Of a DNA stretch of 64,000 nt, positions 22,539-33,235 are shown one piece after another (the stretch's first letter is position 1; every line of letters begins with the position of its first letter). Below the pieces are notes generated by a model. The model did no database searches. It saw nothing but the letters and a program-made list of their open reading frames with translations, and was not told where the DNA came from. Origin of the DNA: Porphyra umbilicalis (Eukaryota; Rhodophyta; Bangiophyceae; Bangiales; Bangiaceae); the NCBI GenBank assembly GCA_002049455.2, contig KV918823.1, forward strand, positions 236,288 to 300,287. Direction: 5' to 3'. A program made the translations under genes and the position numbers.

Positions 22539-23360
22539 CCCCCCGCGAGGGACCCTTGGCGCGGAGGAGGCGGCTGCACCGATTGGTTATGGCCGGACAC
22601 GAGCCACAATCGCAATGGCGTGTAGGTCAGATTTTTGTCCGTACCGAAACAGAGGGCTATGAAGCGAAACGGGGCTGCTCGTGTGACAGGTGTTGTGCGT
22701 GTTGCCAAAAAAGCATCTCATTAGCTTCTTGTGCCCCGGATGTGATGACGTGGACCAATAAGGGCGTGCTCTCCAATCCTGCCTGGAGCCTGCTCAGTTG
22801 GCGTTCTGAGCTCCTTCTCACTTCCGCCACCTGGCGGATGCGTTCGTTGGTCATCGTGGCATGTTGGTGGCTCGGGCGGACGTGCGCGCGCGCGTCGTGC
22901 GCCCTTCGCTGACAACGCTGACAATCAATTCGGTTGTGCAGGACGACCTTCTGTCGAGCACCCCTACGACTCTCTGTGCTCTTCCCCCCGCTTTCCCCCC
23001 TGCTCTTCTCTTGTGTTCCACACGCGGTTGGTGCTCGGCTTTAGTCGTTGGCCTTGCGGGAGTGGTGCCTCATCGGTGGGTGGCCAGCCGTCAGCGCTGC
23101 GGCGCCCGAGGGCAGCGCTTGGAGCTGTGTGCGTGCTGCGGACGTGCGGTGGGGGCGGCCACGCGGCCGCCGACGGCGGGTGGCAACGACAGCAACGACG
23201 GCGGTGTTTGCGGTGACGGCGGCAGTGGCGGCGGTGACGCCGAGGCGACGGGGACGCCGGCGGCGGTGACGGTGGCGCGGGCGGCGCGTGCACGCGGCGG
23301 CGGCGGCGGCGGCGGCACTGGGCGGGCGGGCGGCTGCGGGCGGCACCATCGCGGGTGGGC
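22539..23360. other. Intergenic between the DNL protein and copine
   Basis: 22560-22860 is lower in GC and carries no recognisable domain; it could be a transposon remnant. 23140-23350 is GCG-rich, open in several frames, and leads into the copine start. An N-terminal copine extension there cannot be excluded. Confidence 0.45.
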
Positions 23361-25727
23361 ATGACGCAACCACCCCTCCCACCAGGGGGGCAGGGCCCCC
23401 CACCGTATGGGTATGGGTATGGCGCGCCACCGCACGGGGGCCCCTACGGGGCGGCGCCGCCGCCGCCGCCGTACCCCGGGTGGGGGGCGGGTGGGCACGG
23501 CGTGCCGGCGACGCCTGGGTACGGCGCGCCGCCAAATTATGGGGCTGGAGCGCCGGCGACACCCGGCTACGGCGGACCGCCGCCACCGGCGGGTCACCCC
23601 GGATATGGAGGAGCTCCACCGCCGGCGGGTTATGGTTATGGGGCGGGTGGGCCGGTGACACCCGGCTACGGCGCGCCGCCCAGTTATGGGGCTGGTGTGT
23701 CGGCGACGCCTGCGTACGGCGCGCCGCCCAGTTATGGGGCTGGTGCGGCGTCGACACCTGCGTACGGCGGGGCGCCGCCACCGTCTGGTTACCCTGCATA
23801 CGGAGCGGCGCCACCGCCGTCGGGCTCTAGTTATGGGGTCGTGGCGCCGGCGGCCCCCGGGTACGGCGGTCCGCCGCCACCGTCGGGTCATGCGGCGTAC
23901 GGAGGGGCACCAGCGCCGGCAGCCTCTGGCTATGGGGCGCCATCGACGCCTGGGTACGGTGGACCGCCACCGCCGTCAGGTCACCCTGGCTATGGTGGGG
24001 CACCAGCGCCTGCAGACCCCAGGTACGGACCTGGAGCGGCGGGTGGCGGCGGCGCCTCGGCCAGCGGCGACAACACGATCTCTGTCGAAGTGCACGCGGA
24101 CGGCCTGCGCGACCGGGACGTGCTCTCCCGCAGCGACCCGATGGCGGTGCTCTTTGTGTGGTCCACGGCCGTGCCGTACGCCCCGTCCGGGTCGGTCAAG
24201 GCAGAGTGGGTGGAGGTCGGCCGCACGGAGCGGGTGTCCAACAACCACGCGCCGCGGTTCACCACCCGCATCAACGTGCCGTTTCAGTTTGAAACAGTGC
24301 AGCGGCTGCGCGTCCGCCTGGTCGACGTTGACGACCGCAAGAGCGCACGGCTGGTCGACCAGGACGACCTCGGGGAGGCGTTTGGCACTGTCGGCGAGCT
24401 GGTGTCGAGGCGCGTCATGCAGCTGCCACTCAATCCGACGGTGGGGCTGGCGGGGGTGGCGGCCAAGCTCGGTGTCAAGAAGAACTGGGGTACCGTCTCT
24501 CTCCTCGCTCACGAAGGGGGGGGAAACCAAGGCAAGCTCCGCGTCCGCCTGACCCCGTCGGCGAACAACTTGGACAAGAAAGACGGTCCGTTTGGGAAGA
24601 GCGATCCTTACTTGCTAATTCATCGGGTCGCCCGCCCTGCGGTGGGGGGCTCCAAGGCGGTGCTTTCACAGCTGTACAAGTCGCTGGTCATCCGCAAGGA
24701 GCTCAACCCGTCGTGGCCAGCTTGCTCGTTTACGACGGAGCGAACCGGCCCAGGCGACCTGCGGATGGAGGTTTGGGACCATGACGATCGCTCCCCAGAC
24801 GACATCATTGGCGCCGCGTCGATGACTCTGCACGAGCTGTCGTCGCCCGGCAGCAAGTCCTACCCGCTCCTTCACCCGGCCAAGGTCGCGAAGGCGACGG
24901 CCAAGAAGCCCGCCAAGCCGTCGGGCCATCTGCACCTGGCAGACACCTCGGTGCAGGCGGTCCCGACGCTAACGCAGTACCTGTTTGGAGGTCTGGAGCT
25001 GCACTTTTCCGTGGCCATTGACTTTACCGCCTCCAACGGCAACCCGTCGTCGCCGTCGTCGTTGCACCACGACTCGCCGGCCGTCCCGTCGGCGTACGTC
25101 AATGCGCTGACGAGCGTCGGGGCGGTGCTCGAGCCCTACTCGCGGAGCCACCGGTACGAGGCGATTGGCTTTGGCGGGCAGCTGCCGACGGGACGGGTCA
25201 GCCACAACTTTGCGCTGACGGGCGGTGCCGACCCGGTCGTCCACGGCGTCGGCGGCATTGTCACCGCGTACCGCAATGCGTTGGGCGGCGTCAAGCTTGC
25301 TGGCCCGACCAACTTTGCCGACGTGATCCGCCACGCGTCAGCGGCGGCGGCGCGCTTGCCCGTGACGCCCACCGCGCAGGGCTATCTCGTGCTCCTCATC
25401 CTGACGGACGGTGTGATTACGGACATGGCGCAGACCAAGGCGGCCATTGCGGCGGCGGCGGCGCTGCCGCTGAGCATCATCATCATCGGCGTCGGGACGG
25501 CGGACTTTTCGCGGATGGTTGAGCTGGACGGTGACGAGCCGGCGGGCTCGGTCGTGGCGGGCAAGGGCCCAGGCGGGGCGCGTATGCGGGACCTCGTCCA
25601 GTTTGTGCCGATGAACAAGTTTGGCTCATCGCCGCCCGCACTGGCCGCGGCGGTGCTGGCGGAGCTGCCCGCGCAGGTTGTCGATTACTATGCGGGGCGG
25701 GGGGTGTCGCCGATGCGCGGAGCGTGA
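23361..25727 (+). CDS. Copine (two C2 domains plus vWA/copine domain)
   Basis: 788 residues from the ATG at 23361; single exon. Copines are Ca2+-dependent phospholipid-binding proteins of the cytosol and membranes (plant BONZAI relatives). Residues 1 to about 235 are a PGYG/PPP-rich tail with many near-repeats (TPGYGAPP, SYGAG). C2A spans about 238-375 (ISVEVHADGLRDRDVLSRSDP). C2B spans about 391-515 (KLRVRLTPSANNLDKKD, FGKSDPYL, VWDHDDRSPDDIIG) and keeps the acidic loop residues for Ca2+. The vWA/copine domain runs from about 545 to the end. Its metal-site motif is AIDFTASNG, then YEAIGFGGQLP, SHNFALTG, YLVLLILTDGVITD and IIIIGVGTADFSRMVELDGD, all classic for copines. The long Pro/Gly/Tyr N-terminus is unusual against the ~540-residue family norm. 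Frame and motifs are intact. Confidence 0.96.
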   Translation: MTQPPLPPGGQGPPPYGYGYGAPPHGGPYGAAPPPPPYPGWGAGGHGVPATPGYGAPPNYGAGAPATPGYGGPPPPAGHPGYGGAPPPAGYGYGAGGPVTPGYGAPPSYGAGVSATPAYGAPPSYGAGAASTPAYGGAPPPSGYPAYGAAPPPSGSSYGVVAPAAPGYGGPPPPSGHAAYGGAPAPAASGYGAPSTPGYGGPPPPSGHPGYGGAPAPADPRYGPGAAGGGGASASGDNTISVEVHADGLRDRDVLSRSDPMAVLFVWSTAVPYAPSGSVKAEWVEVGRTERVSNNHAPRFTTRINVPFQFETVQRLRVRLVDVDDRKSARLVDQDDLGEAFGTVGELVSRRVMQLPLNPTVGLAGVAAKLGVKKNWGTVSLLAHEGGGNQGKLRVRLTPSANNLDKKDGPFGKSDPYLLIHRVARPAVGGSKAVLSQLYKSLVIRKELNPSWPACSFTTERTGPGDLRMEVWDHDDRSPDDIIGAASMTLHELSSPGSKSYPLLHPAKVAKATAKKPAKPSGHLHLADTSVQAVPTLTQYLFGGLELHFSVAIDFTASNGNPSSPSSLHHDSPAVPSAYVNALTSVGAVLEPYSRSHRYEAIGFGGQLPTGRVSHNFALTGGADPVVHGVGGIVTAYRNALGGVKLAGPTNFADVIRHASAAAARLPVTPTAQGYLVLLILTDGVITDMAQTKAAIAAAAALPLSIIIIGVGTADFSRMVELDGDEPAGSVVAGKGPGGARMRDLVQFVPMNKFGSSPPALAAAVLAELPAQVVDYYAGRGVSPMRGA

Positions 25728-26105
25728 GTGGGTGGCATGCTGGCAGATTTCAGCATGCATGGTGAGGCAGGGAGGCGGCTGGAGATGTGGTCACGCGTTT
25801 CCGCTTTTCGGGCGCGCTTCCCTTTTTTTCATGCCTATGTGCGGTTGACCCTTTTTTTTTTTTTTTTTGCTCCCCCAGTTGTGTTACGCTGCGATGCGTG
25901 GCTGGCCGCGGGGTGTGCTTCGGCCGCCCTGGGGACGATTCGAGAACCCATTGCGTTCACCCCGGGTGACAGCAAAACCTGCCATTCCAGCCTTGCGCAG
26001 CAGGTTGTTGCTACCTCGACTGGACATAGTTCTGTGTTGATTGCAACAAGCACACGAACGGTGTCATTTCATCACGCCGACAGTGTAGCGAAAGTGTAGG
26101 CGAGT
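25728..26105. other. Copine 3' flank with a poly-T tract
   Basis: A run of 18 T occupies about 25851-25868 after a shorter run at 25825. There is no ORF with recognisable similarity. The poly-A side of a retroposed sequence on the minus strand, or simple slippage, could explain it. Confidence 0.4.
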
Positions 26106-28320
26106 CATGTGGGGGCGTCCCACCGCGACGGTCACGCTCCCGCAGTCTGTCCCGCCCGCGACGTTGCCGTGGCGGCGACGGCAGCGGCGTCTTGTGCCTG
26201 GCGCGTGTGGCGGGGGGGGAGGCGACGGCGCCATGGCGTGGCGACCGCTGCTGCGGCGCCCAGCGTCACTGCTGCAGCGCGACGGCGCTCGCCGCGCCGA
26301 CGGTGGGCACGGCGGTGGCTCCCACCCCCCTCCCCGGGGCCGGCGGCTGGCCGGCCGCGGCGCCGCGGGCGGTGCGCGTCGGCGGCCGGCCGCCCGACCG
26401 AGGATTGGCGGCCGACCGGCGGCCGTGTCGGCGGCGGCGGCGTCCGTCGACGCGCGCGGCGGGCGCCGTCGCTGCCGCCGCGGCCGCCGCGGCCACGGGC
26501 GACACGCTCGCACGCGACGGGGTTGGGATTTCCGTGCGCCGGTTCGGCTGCGGAGGGGGCGGGATGCAAGCCGCGGGAGCGGCAGCCACAGCAGCGGCTG
26601 CGGTGGCCACCCCTGCCCCACGCGCGTGCCTGCCGCGCCGCCGCCAGCGCCGCCCCCCAGCGGGACGGGCGGCGGCGGCGGCGGCGGCGGTGCCGCTGCC
26701 ACGGCAACGGCACGTGCGCCCCCGCGTGGGCACAGGCGGGGGACGCCCCGCCCGTCGGGCGGCGTCGCAGCCGCGTGCGCCCCGCGTCGGCGCCCGACCG
26801 TCGCACCCGCAACGGGGGCGCCCGCCCGCCGACGGGCGCGGCGCCCCGCCGCCGCCGACGGGTGGCGCCCGCGGCGCCGCCGCAGCGGCCGCCCGCGGCG
26901 GGGGGGCCCGGCCCCCCCCCTCTGCCCGTGATGGGCGGCTGGCCGAGGCGGCGGGGCGGCGGCGGTCGGCGGTGGCGCCGCCAACGCCGCTGCAGGCGAG
27001 GCGGTCGCGGCAGCGCCGCCGGCTGCGAGTGACGCGTCGCCGCCGGCGGTCGGCGACGGTGCGACAGGCGTCGGCGGTGGCTGCGGCGGGGGCGGCGGCG
27101 GCGGCGGCGGCGGTGGCGGTGGCAGCGGCGGCGGCGGCGGCGGTCGGCGGCGTGGCCCGTGCCCGCGGTCGGCGCGCGGCGCGCCACGGCCGCGTCCGCC
27201 ACGTCGCGCCGCTGCGGCGGCGCGGAGTCGTGGCGGGCAGCGGCGGGCGCCGCCACGCCACCGCCGCCGCCGCCGCCGCCACGGTCGCCACCGCAGTGGG
27301 CGTCGTGGCGCTGGGGGGGGGGTCCCGGCGAGTCGAGTGGGAAGGACGTTCCGTGCGGGGGAAACGCAGTGGCGTATCCGTGCGGTGTTTTTGTGTGGGG
27401 TTTTGCGTCGTCTCTGTTTTTCTTTTTTTTTTCCGTGGCGTTTCTCTTTTTCCGTCAATCTGGGATGACACACGCTGAGGCTGCCTCCTTCCGCGCTACG
27501 CTCTTTTGAATGATCTCCACCCCCCCCCCCCCCCCCCCCCCCCACCCGCGCTTTCCGTGCCAAGAGCGGCGACGAACGGGCAGTGGTGCCGCGTCGTCGC
27601 GGCCGGCGTCCTTGCCGCGGCGGCGGCGGCCACGACTTTCGGGCTCGGCGCGCGGCGGGGGTCGAGGCAGTCGCGCCACGCCGCCCGCTGGGCGACGGGG
27701 CGGCGCGCAGTGGCGGCGGGGATCCCCCCCCGGTGGGGGCCACGACGGCCACGGCGGCCGTGCTCATGCGCGGCGCGCGGTAGCCGCCGCGGTTGGCAAC
27801 GGCGGCGGCGGCGGCAGCGGCCGCCCACCTACCACCGGCCGACGCGGCCGGCCGCAGCGGGCGTGGCGGCGGCAAGTACCGTGGCCACCGCGGCGGCCGT
27901 GGCCGCGGCGGCGCGTGGCGGCGACGGCGGCGGCCGGGGGAGAGGCAGCGGCGGCGGCGGCGGCGGCGGCAGGGTTGGGTGGCCACGCCGGTACCGGCGT
28001 CGGCGCGCCGACACGCGACGGCGGCAGCCGACCGCGTCCGTCGCGCGAGAGACTGCTGGGCAAGGCGCCCTCACTGTCGCGCCGCCACTGACGCTGCCTG
28101 TTGGACGGGGCCTCCCCGGGGACGAGGAGCACCCCGCCAGGAGCCTGGCGCCGACCGCTGACGCAGGGGCCGCAGGTGACGTGGCGACGCCTGCACGCCA
28201 TGACCATGGTCATGGCGCCGGAGGCGCGGTCCAATTGGACGCGGCGGACTTGAGCCAGCGGGCGGTGCGATCTCGCGACTCAGGGTTGGACGATCGGCCC
28301 CGACGGTGCGGCGTAGGGTT
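26106..28320. repeat. 2.2-kb CGG/GCC-rich low-complexity block
   Basis: This is the most GC-extreme stretch of the window. GGC/GCC trinucleotide runs (for example about 27080-27140 and 27930-27970) and a C-run of about 25 near 27517-27541 stand out. Long ORFs exist on both strands in most frames; the translations are Arg/Ala/Gly/Pro low complexity with no domain. An RGG-like piece near 27850-27960 on the + strand is not convincing. I do not call a gene. Confidence 0.6.
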
Positions 28321-29184
28321 GTCTGGTGAGCCCCTATTTTGGGGGCGCTGAGCGTATTAGCGCCCTATGAGCGCCGTAACAGCGCCTACCAGCACCCCCA
28401 GCGCCCTAAGCGCCCTCGGTAGCCCCCCATCAAATACAGCTGCAGCCCACCATGCTTTTCCAGATCGAGGAGTCGATTTCTTGTGAATAACCAGTTTAAA
28501 GGAGACTTGACCTCATCTGGTCTTTCCGAAGCAGCCGACGGAGCGAGTCAAGAGGGGGGCGTATCCGCGGTGGGGATGGCTGCCGGCGGGAACACGCGAG
28601 GCACGGCCGTACCTGCTTCGGCAACCCCATGCCTGTGCCGACAGCCGCACATTTGTCGTCGTGCTTCTGTCCCGCTTGTAGAGCGGCAAAGACATGAGAA
28701 TGAAGTGCCTCCTGCAGCAGCGGCACCAATACCAGTCACCTCACCGGTACCCGCGGCGCGTCCAGCACCATCGCCACCATCGTCTGCGCCAGCACTTGGG
28801 GGACCTCCATCTTCAGGGTTGGACACGTCCGAGCCGAGCAGCGCGAGCAAGCCCGCATAGTTCTCGCGTGTCGACGACGTCTCTGCAGGGTCAAGCGAAT
28901 GGGGGGGGGCGGTCGTTTTCCATGAAGGATAGAGTTGTTGGATGCGTATAGAGGGGGGATGGGCACAGGGGGAGGCTAGAGTGATGAGACTCACAGTCAC
29001 GCGCCTTGAATTGGACCGGCAAAGTGTTTGTGATTAAAAAAAAGCGCCTCGGCCGTAGATGCTGGCGCCCAAGTAACGGCGCTCAAAGGGCGTTGTTCAG
29101 GCGTCCGCGCCCCATTCCCCCAGAATGAACAAAACGTCGGTATTGCGCCGATGGATCGAATCAGAGCACTGTTCCCTTGATGTA
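28321..29184. other. Repeat-rich intergenic DNA with GCGCC-motif clusters
   Basis: 28340-28425 and 29040-29150 carry several copies of gcgcc or gcgccctat; the same kind of cluster recurs at 31230-31255 and 31917-31965. ORFs at 28483-28860 (+) and 28548-29000 (-) show no domain. Confidence 0.4.
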
Positions 29185-29285
29185 TGGTGCGTGTCCCAAA
29201 AACAGGGTTGTCAGCGTTTGGTTTGGTTTGCCAAACATGAACGGAATTCAACCTGATTCACTTGACCGCTGGAGCGTTCAGGTTG
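29185..29285. mobile_element. Family B terminus with a different interior
   Basis: After TA at 29183-29184 comes tggtgcgtgtcccaaaaa, the terminus of the elements at 31276-31903. Here it leads into gtttggtttggttt and ttcaacctgattca, which recur in variant form at about 30372-30445. It is probably the left end of a related but different element whose right end is uncertain. Confidence 0.6.
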
Positions 29286-29420
29286 AACGCAACATGTCAA
29301 AGGGCGTACTTGTTCCGTGTAATACTTAGTGCGCCACGTTTAATGTAGTTGAGATTGTGCTTGGGGAAGTCGGGTTGTCTGACTCGAGCTGCATCGAGCT
29401 TGAGTCGCCAAGCCGATGTA

Positions 29421-29819
29421 TTGCTGATCCCCGAATTTTGTCCTGGTGGACAGAGACTGACTTGCGGACCGACTCTCTCCACCAATCAGATGCGCCCCTG
29501 GGACTGACTTGGCGCTCCTGATTGCTTACATGTGCCCATACAGCCTGAAAATCAACATCAGCTCCTCTTTTTTTCTGCACTTCTGGCAAGGAGACAGTAG
29601 AAAATCTCAAGATCTCGCGTGGGCAGCTTGCTCCGTGCCAAGAAAATCGGATCAAGCGGCAACAAACAGTGAGTTCTGTTGGATGCAAGGTCCTGGTACC
29701 GAATGCGGGCTTTCTATTTGCTTCGATGCCTTCTCACTGTCGTTTTAAACCAATAGGGTGCTCTTATTCAGAGTCAGTCTCTGTCTCTGTCCCCCAGGAC
29801 AAAATTCGGGGATCAGCAA
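29421..29819. mobile_element. MITE family A copy 2 (399 bp, fullest copy)
   Basis: Long terminal inverted repeats match copy 1: ttgctgatccccgaattttg at the left and its complement at the right, with TA at 29419-29420 and 29820-29821. It includes a ~75-bp interior segment missing from copy 1. It carries no transposase, so it would depend on a mariner-type enzyme elsewhere (inference from the TA sites). Confidence 0.92.
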
Positions 29820-29821
29820 TA

Positions 29822-30449
29822 GCGTGTGCATAGCAGGCCTGCTGCAGTCCCGGCGACAGAGCCATGCTTGCCTGCTCCACCGGCACGACACAATCCAAAC
29901 GACTGGTACGAGCCGACGCCGGGGCGACGACGTTGACAACCGCCTGGGCCTCCGCGCAGTAACGGAGACGGGGGGACCAAACAGAAAGGACCAAACACCG
30001 ATACGTGTAGACGGGGCGTTGAGGGCGAGTGGATGCCCCGATGTGCGAGAAGCAGCTTGCTGCACTCCACGCAATCCTGGGTGCAACCACGACCCATCCA
30101 TCCTCCAGCCAAAATGGCTATGATTCACGCACACGGTGACAGTAGATGAATCGATCTACGTACTCAGCGCCTATGGTGCTACACAGCCGATTGGCAACAG
30201 TTGACATGAAGGAGGGTTTGGGAGCAGAACTCTCAGCGCGACTGACCTGCAGGGGGTATGGCAACGAGGCAGTCAGAGCGGCCGCACAGCGCCGAACCAC
30301 CTGGCTGATCAATTTGAAGTGCTCGACGAAAGCTCCTGTCTGCCCGGGCAATTAATCATAAATACGACCAAGTCGTTTGTCGTTTGGTTTGGTTCGTTTC
30401 TTGAAATCAACCTGATTCATCGAACCATCTGTAGATTCAACATGAACTT
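29822..30449. other. No gene; flank between MITEs
   Basis: Unassigned DNA of ordinary composition. The end (30372-30445) resembles 29213-29285, which suggests remnants of one repeat family. Confidence 0.4.
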
Positions 30450-31077
30450 ACAACCCTGCCCAAAAATGAGACATCGCGGTTTTTTTCTTTTTTTCTCGGC
30501 CCACTGGCCTTCTGCAACGGTCCGATAATGTAATGTGACCCACTCGGTCCCACTGTGCTTCCAGAACGGCCCCTGACAGTGTTAGCAGAGGCGGCAGATC
30601 CTGACATGTCATGGGGGCAAGTGTCATTCATTGCAACTTTGACAGGTGACGATCACGCCGCCCAATCAAATGCACAGATACTAAAGCAGGCATGTCCTGA
30701 CAATTTGTGCACAAAGAAAAGGGCACATCCTTACCAATAAAAACGTGAAAAAGACCCCCATGTAGCCCCCTGTGAGGAAAACACGATTTGGGACACCCCT
30801 CATCGAAGCTCCAGTTAGCACATGAGCTTTGGCGTTGCAAACCTTTAACCCCAAGGACCTGAAAAAGACTGGCTCCAAGATCGGGGCTAACTGAGAGGTC
30901 CACAGAACAGGGCCCACAGGTGGGTATTAAGGAGTTGTCAGCCAAGCACGCGTCGGGAGAGGCTCTTTCCATGGAGGCCAGTCGAGAATTTTCTCGTACC
31001 CGACGCCGCCTGCCCCCGTGCAGTGATGTGTCAGTCCTTCAGAAAACGCGCATGTCTCATTTTTGGGACACGCACCA
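30450..31077 (-). mobile_element. MITE family B copy 1 (about 628 bp), inverted relative to copy 2
   Basis: The right end is tttttgggacacgcacca followed by TA (31078-31079). The left end is degraded (ccctgcccaaaaatgag, where copy 2 has the intact terminus). The interior is almost identical to the reverse complement of copy 2: a 114-codon open stretch present in both differs at only four residues. The open stretch has no known domain. Confidence 0.9.
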
Positions 31078-31275
31078 TACCCTCGACAGCATTGTTGCAA
31101 GGCGTGGTCAAACAGCACCCCTTCCCCCAGATGACCTGTTTTGCAATGCTCGATTCTGAGGAGCCCTGAGAAGGCAGCATTCCGGATCGAGGCCAGGTAT
31201 GTTTTATACTGGTCAATCCTAAAACTGTTAACTAGCGCCCTAATAGCGCCCTGCAGGTTGGGGGCTCTGGGCGTA

Positions 31276-31903
31276 TGGTGCGTGTCCCAAAAATGAGACA
31301 TGCGCGTTTTCTGAAGGACTGACACATCACTGCACGGGGACAGGCGGCGTGGGGTACGAGAAAATTCTCGACTGGCCTCCATGGAAAGAGCATCTCCCGA
31401 CTCGTGCTTGGCTGACAACTCCTTAATACCCGCCTGTGGGCCCTGTTCTGTGGACCTCTCAGATAGCCCCGATCTTGGAGCCAGTCTTTTTCAGGTCCTT
31501 GGGGTTAAAGGTTTGCAACGCCAAAGCTCATGTGCTAACTGGAGCTTCGATGAGGGGTGTCCCAAATCGTGTTTTCCTCACAGGGGGCTACATGGGGGTC
31601 TTTTTCACGTTTTTATTGGTAAGGATGTGCCCTTTTCTTCGTGCACAAATTGTCAGGACATGCCTGCTTTAGTATCTGTGCATTTGATTGGGCGGCGTGA
31701 TCGTCACCTGTCAAAGTTGCAATGAATGACACTTGCCCCCATGACATGTCAGGATCTGCCGCCTCTGCTAACACTGTCAGGGGCCGTTCTGGAAGCACAG
31801 TGGGACCGAGTGGGTCACATTACATTATCGGACCGTTGCAGAAGGCCAGTGGGCCGAGAAAAAAAGAAAAAACCGACATGTCTCATTTTTGGGACACGCA
31901 CCA
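31276..31903 (+). mobile_element. MITE family B copy 2 (628 bp)
   Basis: Both termini are intact: tggtgcgtgtcccaaaaatg at the left and its complement at the right, flanked by TA at 31274-31275 and 31904-31905. It lies inside GCGCC-rich DNA (clusters at 31230-31255 and 31917-31965), so it inserted into an older repeat. With copy 1 it forms arms of about 620 bases around a 198-base spacer. Confidence 0.93.
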
Positions 31904-33235
31904 TAAAAGTGACCAAATCGCGCCCTATTAGCGCCCCATCTGCGCCTCTTATGAGCGCCCCAAGGCTCATATAACAACCCTAGTGCGGCGGCACGGGCCG
32001 TCGGTGCCTGCAGGCACCGCACAATTCGGCCATGGCCGAATTAAAGAGGGCGCAAGCGCATCGAACAGCCTCAGCGCGTGCCACCTCAGAAAGATGGCCC
32101 GAAGGATTGTATGAAAAAAGCATATCATACAGAAGCAACGATGCAAACGATCCCCTTCAGGAGCGCCACTTTGCCTTACAAACACAGCGCATCCCGGCCC
32201 TGCTGGCTCGCCGCAACCCCCACTCCTTTCGCTCTGCCGCAAACGTCGGCTGCGGCCGCGCCGCCAGCCACGCCGGGCGGCGGCGTCGCCACCCGCCCCA
32301 TCGCCTGGGTCCGTCCTCCCCCCCTGCGACACCCCCCCTCTCTCGTCGACACGGAGGCCGCGCGAATGGCAACAGGAAACAACGGCGGGCGGCGAGGAAA
32401 GCGACGCGGGGGCTCCCCACCGCCCGCCGCTTGCTCGTCAGCGACAGTACATTGCACAGCGGCTCGCTCACCCGTCTTCGCGCCCGCGAGGGGGGCGCGG
32501 CCGACCCGACCATCGGGCCCTAACGGGCGACATGCGCTGATGACAACTGCCACACGCGGGAACCCCCGACCCCCCCCGCGCTTCTCAAGTTTTCCTTCCC
32601 TGCACCCCGCCACGCCACGCTTCTCCGCCCCGACGCTCTTCCTCCCCCCCACGGCCAGCGGTGCGCCGCCTCCCGCCCGCGCTTCGACAGCACCGTCAAC
32701 GGCAAAAGACCGCCGCGGACCTGCCGTCCGCCGTCGGCCACGGCGGCGGCCAATGCCAGTGACGGCCGCGCGCGGGCGCCGCCCGCTCTGGGTGCTTGCG
32801 GCGGCCGCACCCGCGCCAGCAACGGCCGCCGCGCCCGTCCCTGCGCCGACTGCGGTAAGCTTCCCGCCCGTGTCCGCACCGCCGCGGTCGCGGCCGCCGC
32901 ACGTGGCGCCCCGCAGCGTGGCGCCAGTCGACGACGCTGCGTCGGCGGCGGCGGCGGCGCCAGCACTGGGCGTCGCCCGCTTCCACGCCGTGGCCGTCGG
33001 TAGGCCGCCTCGCAGTGATGGGGGCACCCGCGCGGCGGTCGCATCGGCCGGAGGCGTCGTCAGGCCGCGCCTGGCAAGTGCAGCCGTGGTGGGGGCGGCG
33101 AGTGGCTTGCCATTCATGACATCATGGTGCTGCCCTCCTCTACGCACGCGAACAACACTTTCATGAACCATCATCACATACTGGGAAATACAACGAAAAG
33201 CAAAACGAACTTGTCACAGACTGGTAGCAGAGTTA
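31904..33235. other. No recognised gene; palindromes and a Pro/Ala-rich ORF
   Basis: Two perfect palindromes sit at 32002-32042. A + ORF (32078-33166, about 362 codons) is Pro/Ala/Arg-rich from its middle on, has no known domain, and is mirrored by an equally long minus ORF. It was not called as a gene. Confidence 0.4.
32002..32042. repeat. Two adjacent perfect palindromes (18 bp and 20 bp)
   Basis: cggtgcctgcaggcaccg (32002-32019) and aattcggccatggccgaatt (32023-32042) are each self-complementary over their full length and are separated by 3 bases. Confidence 0.95.

Noticed and set aside
26064-28351. Several very long ORFs on both strands (up to 640 codons)
   Set aside because: Extreme GC removes stop codons in all frames; translations are low complexity and no domain appears.
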